Assembly (NCBI GenBank): GCA_017550335.1
Contig: JAFZPM010000039.1
Span: forward strand, 51,834 to 115,833
Source: Paludibacteraceae bacterium
GTDB lineage: Bacteria > Bacteroidota > Bacteroidia > Bacteroidales > Paludibacteraceae
Reading direction: 5' to 3'
Length of the DNA: 64,000 bases
Position numbers and translations under genes: made by a program. This document shows, one piece after another, positions 26,043-33,412 of the stretch; the stretch's first letter is position 1, and each line of letters begins with the position of its first letter. A model generated the notes under the pieces. That model was not told the DNA's origin. It saw only the letters and a program-made list of their open reading frames with translations, and made no database searches.

Positions 26043-27134
26043 ATGACTCACCCGTTAAATACCCATTCGGAATGTTCCCTGTCGGATAACGATATGATTT
26101 CCTCCTCGGTTCCCATTACCGTCGGCGAGCTTTGTGCACTGGTCCATCAGGCTTGGGACGTTGATTTCCTCTTCGATGAATCGGGCCTTATAAAGGGACG
26201 TTCGAATACGAATGTGATAGAAAAAGATCATCCCGATAGGCATGTCGTACGCATCCATTCCAAGACGGCGGATAAGAGACTTCTGTCGTCCCTCTACGAT
26301 ATGCTTCACGCTATATATTTGCAGGGGTATACGAAGATACCTATCCCTTGCGCACTGTGCCACTCAACCTCCGATGCCCCTTGGATCGTTTCGCGGAAAG
26401 AACGGTTGCTTTCCCTCTTCGTCTATCGGCAAGGCCATACCTTACCCCTATGGGAAACGCCTAGCCGTCCGCTCTTGAAGGAGATAGCGCGGAACTGTCG
26501 TGAACTGAACCAGGCGTTGTCCGCTGTGACTTGCTCTCCGGAGGAACCTTTCCTCGATTTCGAGACCAAGCAGAGAAACTATTTGCAGCTCATCACGGCA
26601 TCCACGGAATGGCAGGGTAGGCAAGAGTCCATTCGGGACGAACTGGCCCACCATTTCGACACCTTTGTGCGAAATGCCTACCAGCTGTTGGCGGATGCGG
26701 CACTTCTCTGTCAGGGCTTGCGAAAACAGCTTATCCATGGTGATATCCACCAAGAAAATCTCCTTTTTGAAAAAGCGCAGGAGGAATTCCCTTCGCTGGT
26801 GTGCTTCCTTGATTTTGAGGAGGTTACGATAGGTTATGCGGAGATGGACGTTATCTTCTCTGCCCTTCGACTCTGCAAAACAGACAAGACAAACCCTTGT
26901 CTCAATATCAATCAGTCTGAGGTTCTCTATTTCCTTGAATCATACGACCCGTTGTTGCGTGAATTCTATGAAAAGAACCTTCCTTTCTGGCATGCGTATT
27001 TTGCACTCCAACAGTCTTTGCTCTATATGAACCACGCTTTTTACGGCGAATGGAGACTCACCAAGGAGAATGGTTTCCTGCAATGCTTTAATTGTGTAGT
27101 AAATTATACGCAAAAAATTTGTGTAATTGAATAA
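26043..27134 (+). CDS. APH-fold phosphotransferase (small-molecule kinase)
   Basis: 363 residues. The kinase core is marked by the Brenner motif LIHGDIHQENLLF (His, Asp catalytic base, Asn) at about 230-242 and by CFLDFEEVTIGYAEMD at about 255-270, whose DFE replaces the usual DFD/DxD metal site. This is the aminoglycoside/choline/homoserine kinase superfamily. The N-lobe is hard to align: a VVRIHSK segment near 67-73 may hold the ATP-binding Lys. Substrate unknown. It opens a same-strand block with a nucleotidyltransferase and the glycosyltransferase-deacetylase-radical SAM protein. The order kinase then nucleotidyltransferase suggests phosphorylation and activation of an alcohol or sugar; self-resistance is an alternative. 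Confidence 0.8.
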   Translation: MTHPLNTHSECSLSDNDMISSSVPITVGELCALVHQAWDVDFLFDESGLIKGRSNTNVIEKDHPDRHVVRIHSKTADKRLLSSLYDMLHAIYLQGYTKIPIPCALCHSTSDAPWIVSRKERLLSLFVYRQGHTLPLWETPSRPLLKEIARNCRELNQALSAVTCSPEEPFLDFETKQRNYLQLITASTEWQGRQESIRDELAHHFDTFVRNAYQLLADAALLCQGLRKQLIHGDIHQENLLFEKAQEEFPSLVCFLDFEEVTIGYAEMDVIFSALRLCKTDKTNPCLNINQSEVLYFLESYDPLLREFYEKNLPFWHAYFALQQSLLYMNHAFYGEWRLTKENGFLQCFNCVVNYTQKICVIE

Positions 27135-27149
27135 TTTGTGTTATGTTTG
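27118..27149 (+). promoter_or_regulatory. Promoter for the nucleotidyltransferase/megaprotein pair
   Basis: TTTG (27118-27121, inside the end of the kinase gene), 20 nt, TATGTTTG (27142-27149). It matches both consensus boxes, so the second and third genes of the block can be transcribed separately from the kinase. Confidence 0.55.
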
Positions 27150-27182
27150 CATTGTAATTAATAATTCTATGAAGGAAAAGTC

Positions 27183-28079
27183 ATGAATAGGGTTCTTGTC
27201 ATAGTCAATGGGGGTTTTATTCTTTCGGAAAAAAATCTTGCGGGTTACGAAAAGCGTTTCGACGAGCTGATCGTTGTGGTTCTTTGGCGCGGTTTCGAAC
27301 GTGTGGCGGACCTTGGGTGCCACCCTGGGGATGTATTGGCGGTCACCAAGCAGACCTTGTTGGGGTCCTGTATCCGTCCCTTTTACTTGCTCCCTTTTGA
27401 CGGTCAAGGGTTATCATCCCAGCAGATACTCATGCGGCTTTCGCATTTCCTTCCGGGTTTTACTCACCTCGTATCCGCTCAGGAGGATCTGCTTCTCACT
27501 GCGCGTTTGATGGGGCTTTCGACTGAAAGGACGGAGGAACAGCCGATCGGGATGGATGGTTTTTCCGATACGGTTAGCCGTGCGCTCTTCATCACGCGTG
27601 CGCAACCGTTCCATAACGGACATGTGGAGTTTCTCCAACAGATGCTCCGACACCATGATGAGGCGATACTGTCCATCGCATGCGCTGATCAGGCACTCAC
27701 ACGCCGCGACCCTGCCACGGCTGGGGAAAGGATGGAGATGATCTGCGCCTATATCCATCCGACCTGCCACAAGCGGGTATGGGTCGTTCCCTTCCAGCAA
27801 ACCCCTTATATGATGGAGAAGATAAAGGGGATCCGTTGGCTGATGCCTCGTTTCACGCACCTCTATAGCACCAATCCGGCGCACATTGTGATGGGGGAGG
27901 CGGAACAACTAAGCACCTGTGTCCCTGATATCCAGGCGCCAAATAGGGCGACGGAAATTCGGGAACGTCTCTCGAAGGGCGACTCGATCCACGGAATGGT
28001 ACCTGACGAGACGGAGTGGAAAATATACGAACTGGGTATTGATAAACGAATCTCTTTCCTTTACAGTAATTCTTTGTGA
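27183..28079 (+). CDS. NadM-like nucleotidyltransferase with an extra N-terminal domain
   Basis: 298 residues. Residues about 133-298 match the NMN adenylyltransferase/cytidylyltransferase fold: LFITRAQPFHNGHVEFLQ has the HxGH nucleotide-binding motif (His144-Asn-Gly-His147), and RATEIRERLSKGD near 260 corresponds to the second signature (SGTEIRRR in NadM). The first ~130 residues are not recognised. They begin VLVIVNGGF and are predicted alpha/beta. A housekeeping NAD role is possible, but the context and extra domain suggest activation of a phosphorylated compound to an NDP or CDP form. Its stop overlaps the GTG of the next gene by 4 bp (GTGA), so the two proteins are translationally coupled. 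Confidence 0.75.
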   Translation: MNRVLVIVNGGFILSEKNLAGYEKRFDELIVVVLWRGFERVADLGCHPGDVLAVTKQTLLGSCIRPFYLLPFDGQGLSSQQILMRLSHFLPGFTHLVSAQEDLLLTARLMGLSTERTEEQPIGMDGFSDTVSRALFITRAQPFHNGHVEFLQQMLRHHDEAILSIACADQALTRRDPATAGERMEMICAYIHPTCHKRVWVVPFQQTPYMMEKIKGIRWLMPRFTHLYSTNPAHIVMGEAEQLSTCVPDIQAPNRATEIRERLSKGDSIHGMVPDETEWKIYELGIDKRISFLYSNSL

Positions 28080-31000
28080 AACATAAACGGTATAGCCTTA
28101 TGAATATCTTATCTGACAAAAGGATTTTATTCATTTGCATACCTGAAAAGGGTCATCTACACCCCCTTCTCGGGTTGGCGAAGGATCTCTATCTGCAAGG
28201 GGCTAGGCTAGCTTTCTTCGGTAGGGAGAGCGTGGATAATGTCTTGGATGAGATGGATATTCACGCCGAGTGCTATGCCTCTAGAGACCCTAGGCCGGAT
28301 TGGTTCTCTTCGAATGGTCAATCTTTCGCGGAGAAGCAGAACGACAAGGAGTGGATGCGTGATTGGTTGAAATTCTTGCTGATAGACGTGGTGCCGAATC
28401 AGGTGACATGCCTGCGTGAGGTGGTCGCTTCGTTCCGTCCGGACTTGCTCATTAGTGACCCGATGGTATATGCCACGCATATTGTCTCTCAGGAGTCTCG
28501 GATCCCTTGGGTGGCTGTCTCGAGTTCAATCAACCCGTTGGTACCCGTCACTTGGAATGCCGCTCTGACGGAGGCCTTTGACCAATGCGCCTTGGAGCGC
28601 GCGCGTCTCTTCCCGGACCGCCCTAAGTTCCATCTGTGCGACGTTGTCTCTCCTTGGCTCAATTTTGTCTATTTCTCGGAGGATTACGTTCCGAGAGAAC
28701 TGTGTCAGAATGATTGCTCCTTTTATGTGGGAACTTCGTGGGACGACCATACCAACCGTGAGCGTCATATCGCCTTCCCTTTTGATCGGTTGGATCCTCT
28801 GAAGAGGCATCTATTCGTCTCTTTGGGTAGTCAGAACTTCTATCATCCGGAGATCTTTCAAACCATTATCGATGCGGTGGCGGGATGGGATGATTTGCAG
28901 CTTATCCTCTCCGTCGGCAGCATGGATCCGCAGCTGTTGCGCCATGTGCCGGATGATGCGATTCTCCAATCGTACGTGCCCCAGTTGGCCTTGATGGAAC
29001 AGACGGACCTTTTCATAACGCATGGCGGTTCCAATTCCACCATGGAGGCTTTGTCCTATGGCTTGCCGGTGGGGGTTGTGCCTCTCTGTAATGATCAGTT
29101 CTTTCAGGCGCGCATGGTTGAATCCGCCCAGGTGGGGGTCGTGCTGGATGGCATCCACCCGAGCGAGGAGGCCTACCGGGAGGCAATCGGAACGCTTCTC
29201 CGTACGCCTATCTATCGGACAAATGCACGTGCTCTGCAGGCTTCGTTCCGCACTAGGGGAGGGCTCTCGTCCATGGTCGATAGAATTGCGCGACTTATGC
29301 GGACGGGACAACCTCAGCGGCCTGCAACGCATTTCAGGAAAAAGACGCGGCGTTTCTATATCTCTCCCCACTTGGACGATGTGGTGCTGAGCTGCGGTAT
29401 GAAGCTCCATCAAGAGCAGGACGAGGAGAACTTTATCATCACCGTATTCACCGAGGGCGGTCCTATCCATGCCCAACGGAGGGAAGAGGATAAGCGGGTG
29501 GCTCAGCTCCTGAATGCGCACTACATCCATTTGGGGTATCCGGACGCCCCATTTAGAAACAAGGCATACAAGGATTTCCCTACGTTGCTGTTCCATCACG
29601 GGACGGAGGAGGAATCGCTTGTCGAGACCCTCTCTGAGCATATCCGGGCCTTGTGCGACCAGTATGCGCCTGATGAGCTCTATTTCCCTTTGGGCATTGG
29701 CGGACACATCGACCATCATATCGTTTCGATGGTCGGAAGGAAGTTGATGGAAAGCGAGGTTGTAAAACTCTTCTTTTACGACGATGCCCCATACAACGAG
29801 GTGAGAGGGTGGAGAGAATACCGGTTAGGACGGTTGGGGGCGTTGACCACTTATCGGGAGGCGCTGACGACGCTCCGACAGCAGAATATTCCCTTCGTCG
29901 ATAAGTTGTTGGACAAGGCGGGAAACGATTCGGTTAGTGAGGAGTTGTACCGGAAGGAGATCTCTTCCCTCATTGAAGGAGAAGTGCGGGAGCCAATCTT
30001 CTTGCCTGTCACAGAACGTATCGGTGTCGATTATAACATAAAAAAATCATTGCTAAGTATTTACTCAACAGAATATACAACATTTATGGAAAAACGATTG
30101 CAACAATTCAATGACGAAGCTTTGGCTCGTCTCGTGCCTATTCAGCATACAGGTGATAATTGCTGGACCATCTCCTTGGATGCAGGCACGCAGGAATCAA
30201 CGCTTCAAAGCGTGTTTGAAACGATTCTGCCTATGCGCCCGCTCTTTGTGCGGACTAGCTTGCCGAAGGGATCCTTCCCGTTGTTGTGCCGAAGTCGAAA
30301 TGAGGCTTGCGTGAAGCTGTGGGGTGCGGAGAAGACGGGTTGGGCCTTGCCACCTATGAGTGATGTCCTGAACGGTTCTGAAATCAGGATCACTGTGTAT
30401 GGCAGTGAGGCGCAACCTCTCTATATCGAGAATGTCAAGCAGAAGAAGGCTTGTATGTTTGATACTGACATACAACAGGATATGTGTCGTGGGGCGATTT
30501 TGGAGCAGGATAATACCTCCATGCTTTGGAGCTCGGCGACCATGAGTATGGTCGATGAGAAAGTCCTCTTCCCTGACGATGCCTATGAACAATTGTACAA
30601 AAGCATGGAGAACCTCCGTTGGCTCCTGAGCCAGTTCAATCTGAAGCAATATGGGCTGGAATATGGTTTCGCTGTGGAGGATATCCAACAACTCATCGTC
30701 TACTACAAGGAAGAGGAGGATCTGGAGGTCATCCGTGGAATGGCGGGCAGATTTGTCTCAAGGAATTGTGTCATTGATTACCAACAGAGTGACATGCCTT
30801 ATGACGGACTGAGATTGATGATAGAGGCCCAGTGCTACAAGAAAGGGTATGTGAAAGAAGGGGAGAAGTATAAGGTCGAGAATGGTAGGATCCGTACGGA
30901 GTCGTTCGAGTTGCATGTCTCCGAACATTGTAACCTGCGTTGCGACCAATGCTGTAACCTCTCACCTTTCCACAAAGAACGTTTCATGAGCATGGAGGAG

Positions 31001-31657
31001 TTGAACCGTATCTGTGACTTCCTGGAGAAGAATATAAACCCTGACGTGATCAAGGTGGCGGGAGGAGAGCCTCTGCTTCATCCTCAGTTGCTGGAGATTC
31101 TGCAGACGATCAAGCGTAGGTTCCCGGATACGAACCTCCGCATCATCACCAATGGTTTGCTTGCCAACCAACGGTTAACGGAGGATATCATGGCAACAAT
31201 CGACCAACTTTGGGTCTCTAACTATCAGTGCATGCCTGTGCCTGAGAAAACCATTGTGAAGATCAAGGAACTGGCCAAAAAGTACCATGTGCTTCTGAAC
31301 ATTAAGGCGGTGGACCAGTTCTATGTGATTGTTCGTACGGACGAGGAGAAGGATACGGATAGAATCAAGGAGATTTATGAGAATTGTTGGATGAAGTACC
31401 GTTGTTTGATGGTGCGTAATAATATATTCTTCAAATGTACCAGGGCCGCCTATATCGAGGAGCAACAGCGGATCTTTCAGATCGGACTGGAGCATCCTAT
31501 CGTGGCGGCTGACGAGGGAATCCGCATAGATGATCCCGAGTTTCAGCAGAAGGCCTTGCAGTACCTGAACGATAAGGATTATATCTCCTCCTGTAAATTG
31601 TGCCTAGGAGTCTCAGGCAGTTTGTTCCCAAGCAGACAATTGCCTAAAACAAAGTGA
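28076..31657 (+). CDS. Multidomain enzyme: glycosyltransferase + PIG-L deacetylase + unknown region + radical SAM
   Basis: 1193 residues from the GTG that overlaps the upstream stop (alternative ATG at 28100). Residues ~15-415: GT-B glycosyltransferase of the UGT/MGT type, with KGHLHPLLGLAKDL near the N-terminus, FVSLGSQNFYHPE, and the donor-site motif FITHGGSNSTMEAL (His316-Gly-Gly). Residues ~425-640: PIG-L/LmbE-type N-deacetylase with SPHLDDVVLSCG (Pro431-Asp435) and GGHIDHH (His544, His547) as zinc ligands. Residues ~660-930: unrecognised, starting near LPVTERIGVDYN. Residues ~940-1193: radical SAM with Cys952-x3-Cys956-x2-Cys959 (EHCNLRCDQC), KVAGGEPLLHP, and later Cys clusters (NCWMKYRC, FFKC, CKLC) resembling a SPASM/twitch auxiliary cluster. 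GT plus deacetylase plus radical SAM mirrors steps used in aminoglycoside-type pathways. No signal peptide; cytoplasmic. The ORF is continuous with no frameshift sign. Confidence 0.85.
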   Translation: MKHKRYSLMNILSDKRILFICIPEKGHLHPLLGLAKDLYLQGARLAFFGRESVDNVLDEMDIHAECYASRDPRPDWFSSNGQSFAEKQNDKEWMRDWLKFLLIDVVPNQVTCLREVVASFRPDLLISDPMVYATHIVSQESRIPWVAVSSSINPLVPVTWNAALTEAFDQCALERARLFPDRPKFHLCDVVSPWLNFVYFSEDYVPRELCQNDCSFYVGTSWDDHTNRERHIAFPFDRLDPLKRHLFVSLGSQNFYHPEIFQTIIDAVAGWDDLQLILSVGSMDPQLLRHVPDDAILQSYVPQLALMEQTDLFITHGGSNSTMEALSYGLPVGVVPLCNDQFFQARMVESAQVGVVLDGIHPSEEAYREAIGTLLRTPIYRTNARALQASFRTRGGLSSMVDRIARLMRTGQPQRPATHFRKKTRRFYISPHLDDVVLSCGMKLHQEQDEENFIITVFTEGGPIHAQRREEDKRVAQLLNAHYIHLGYPDAPFRNKAYKDFPTLLFHHGTEEESLVETLSEHIRALCDQYAPDELYFPLGIGGHIDHHIVSMVGRKLMESEVVKLFFYDDAPYNEVRGWREYRLGRLGALTTYREALTTLRQQNIPFVDKLLDKAGNDSVSEELYRKEISSLIEGEVREPIFLPVTERIGVDYNIKKSLLSIYSTEYTTFMEKRLQQFNDEALARLVPIQHTGDNCWTISLDAGTQESTLQSVFETILPMRPLFVRTSLPKGSFPLLCRSRNEACVKLWGAEKTGWALPPMSDVLNGSEIRITVYGSEAQPLYIENVKQKKACMFDTDIQQDMCRGAILEQDNTSMLWSSATMSMVDEKVLFPDDAYEQLYKSMENLRWLLSQFNLKQYGLEYGFAVEDIQQLIVYYKEEEDLEVIRGMAGRFVSRNCVIDYQQSDMPYDGLRLMIEAQCYKKGYVKEGEKYKVENGRIRTESFELHVSEHCNLRCDQCCNLSPFHKERFMSMEELNRICDFLEKNINPDVIKVAGGEPLLHPQLLEILQTIKRRFPDTNLRIITNGLLANQRLTEDIMATIDQLWVSNYQCMPVPEKTIVKIKELAKKYHVLLNIKAVDQFYVIVRTDEEKDTDRIKEIYENCWMKYRCLMVRNNIFFKCTRAAYIEEQQRIFQIGLEHPIVAADEGIRIDDPEFQQKALQYLNDKDYISSCKLCLGVSGSLFPSRQLPKTK

Positions 31658-31675
31658 TTTGAGCTTTACTATCCC

Positions 31676-31724
31676 CCGAAGCGTTTAAGGTGGATCCTCC
31701 GCATGGATTCGCCTTAAGCTTCGG
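31676..31724 (+). terminator. Hairpin after the multidomain enzyme gene
   Basis: CCGAAGC + TTAAGG pairs with CCTTAA + GCTTCGG (31676-31724), a strong stem but without a T-run, so it may be a processing or rho-assisted end. Confidence 0.5.
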
Positions 31725-31733
31725 GTATTTCAC

Positions 31734-31772
31734 ATAAAAAAACATCCATCTATGCTCTCGCACTGATGGATG
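31734..31772 (-). terminator. Terminator of the lipid operon (minus strand)
   Basis: On the minus strand CATCCATC/GATGGATG (31743-31772) is followed by T7. It lies about 150 bp beyond the last gene of the operon. Confidence 0.65.
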
Positions 31773-31814
31773 CAACATGAATTACTCAATAAACGAATTG
31801 AAATTTATTCTAAT

Positions 31815-31861
31815 GGTATGTCTTTTTTGTTGTACACTATAAATAGTACAAAAAACATGCC
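31815..31861. repeat. Imperfect inverted repeat downstream of the oxidoreductase gene
   Basis: GGTATGTCTTTTTTGT at the left pairs with ACAAAAAACATGCC at the right, with small bulges and a GTAC pair flanking an A/T loop. Function unknown; a terminator or mRNA 3' end structure is the simplest reading. Confidence 0.35.
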
Positions 31862-31924
31862 AAAATGCAAGAATTTCACACTTGTTAACAAATAACGTAG
31901 GGATTTAACAGATTTTTACAAAAT

Positions 31925-33406
31925 CTATCTAAGCTTTAACAAATCTTTAATCTTGTCCATGCCTAGAATTTCGGCACAGGTGAAGAAAGAGGTCATGGAT
32001 ACGCCTAGTACACCATGTAGATTCAGGTTTTGTCCGGTCAGCAACAGGTTAGGCAGTGGGGTACGGGGCGTCAGCATGGTGAACACCAGTTTTTGGTAGT
32101 CTTTTTTGATGCCATAGGCGCTTCCCTCATATGTGGAGGTGTAATCGGCGTAGGACAATGGCGTGCTGGTATAGACGTTCTCCACGCAATCCTCCAATCC
32201 TTTTATGTGTTTGGAGACGAGTGAGATGCACTGCTGAAGTTTCTGCTTCTTGAAGGTCTCGTATTCCTCTCCGCGGCGCATGACTTTCGTTCCAGCCCAT
32301 TGCTCCACATCCCTCCAATTCATAGGGGTGAGGATGTCTATGTTCGTGGCGTATGGAGAATTGCCCGTAGGCACTTGGTAGCTCACCAATGCGGCGTCTG
32401 TATGATGGCGTGTATCGAAGGATGCGTAGTCCCAGATATTGTTCGTCTCGTAGATGAATTGGTTGCGGTTCAGGTACGGAATGCCCTCCTTCAGCTTGAT
32501 GTTGGCGGTGAACATGCCAAACGTGTTCGGGATGCCGGCGATCCGTTTTCTGTATATTTTTTTCAGGACTTGGCTCTCTTTCACCATGTCCAATGTGGCG
32601 ACAGGGTGTGCGTTGGAGATGAATGTGTCCGCTTCCATGTGCTCCTCTCCGTTCACGACCGCACAGGATAGTTTGCCTTCCTTCTCCACCAACTCCGTCA
32701 CCTTGGCTTTGGTGCGCACTGTGCCTCCCATCTGGCGGATGCTGTTCGCCAGACATTCTGCGATCTGTTGTCCTCCCCCTTCTATTCTCCATGCGCTTTG
32801 GATGAAGGAGTCGTTGATCTGTGCGTACACGTAGAGTGGCAGGTTCGCATGGAGTTCCATTTTCAGGGAGGTGCCCGCCAGAACGTTGCGGAGTTTCTCG
32901 TCCGTGATCGTTTCGTTCAGGAAGTCGTATGCGGAGTTGACAAACGCTGGCTTTTGGTAGAAATCCACCGCATCAGCCGTGTCGAAACTTTTGAATATGT
33001 TGTCGCCCACATCCGCCAGTGTAGACATGTATTTTTTCAGGTTGTCTTTCTGCTTCGGGAAACGGGAGGCTAGTTCCTTCTCGAATTCGGCTCTCCCCGA
33101 TACGAATTTGAATTGTTCTCCGTTCAGGATAATCTCGTCGAAACACTCCTTGTCGAGCCTATGCCATGGCAGATCCATTAGTTGAAAGAAGTCGAACAGC
33201 CGCCAGAGCGATTGCCCTTCGTCCAATGCCCCCACGTAGTGGAAACCAGTGTCGAATTCGGTCCCTTTCCTCTTGAATGTCTGGAGACAACCCCCTAAGG
33301 CGTCTCCCTGCTCGAGCACACACACGTTCATCCCGCATTTGGAAAGTGTATATCCACATTCCAAACCTCCAAGTCCACTTCCTATGATGATTACATCATA
33401 TTTCAT
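31925..33406 (-). CDS. CrtI/CrtISO-like NAD(P)/FAD oxidoreductase
   Basis: 493 residues of the phytoene desaturase/carotenoid isomerase/retinol saturase group. The Rossmann motif VIIIGSGLGGLECGYTLSK is at residues 5-23, followed by LEQGDALGGCLQTF and FDTGFHYVG. The C-terminal FAD motif is LLTGQNLNLHGVLGVSMTS. Substrates in this family are polyene or isoprenoid chains. As the last gene of a ketosynthase/ACP operon (6 bp after the exporter gene) it probably desaturates, saturates or isomerises an acyl/polyene product. Cytoplasmic or membrane-peripheral. Confidence 0.88.
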   Translation of the reverse strand: MKYDVIIIGSGLGGLECGYTLSKCGMNVCVLEQGDALGGCLQTFKRKGTEFDTGFHYVGALDEGQSLWRLFDFFQLMDLPWHRLDKECFDEIILNGEQFKFVSGRAEFEKELASRFPKQKDNLKKYMSTLADVGDNIFKSFDTADAVDFYQKPAFVNSAYDFLNETITDEKLRNVLAGTSLKMELHANLPLYVYAQINDSFIQSAWRIEGGGQQIAECLANSIRQMGGTVRTKAKVTELVEKEGKLSCAVVNGEEHMEADTFISNAHPVATLDMVKESQVLKKIYRKRIAGIPNTFGMFTANIKLKEGIPYLNRNQFIYETNNIWDYASFDTRHHTDAALVSYQVPTGNSPYATNIDILTPMNWRDVEQWAGTKVMRRGEEYETFKKQKLQQCISLVSKHIKGLEDCVENVYTSTPLSYADYTSTYEGSAYGIKKDYQKLVFTMLTPRTPLPNLLLTGQNLNLHGVLGVSMTSFFTCAEILGMDKIKDLLKLR

Positions 33407-33412
33407 CGCAGA

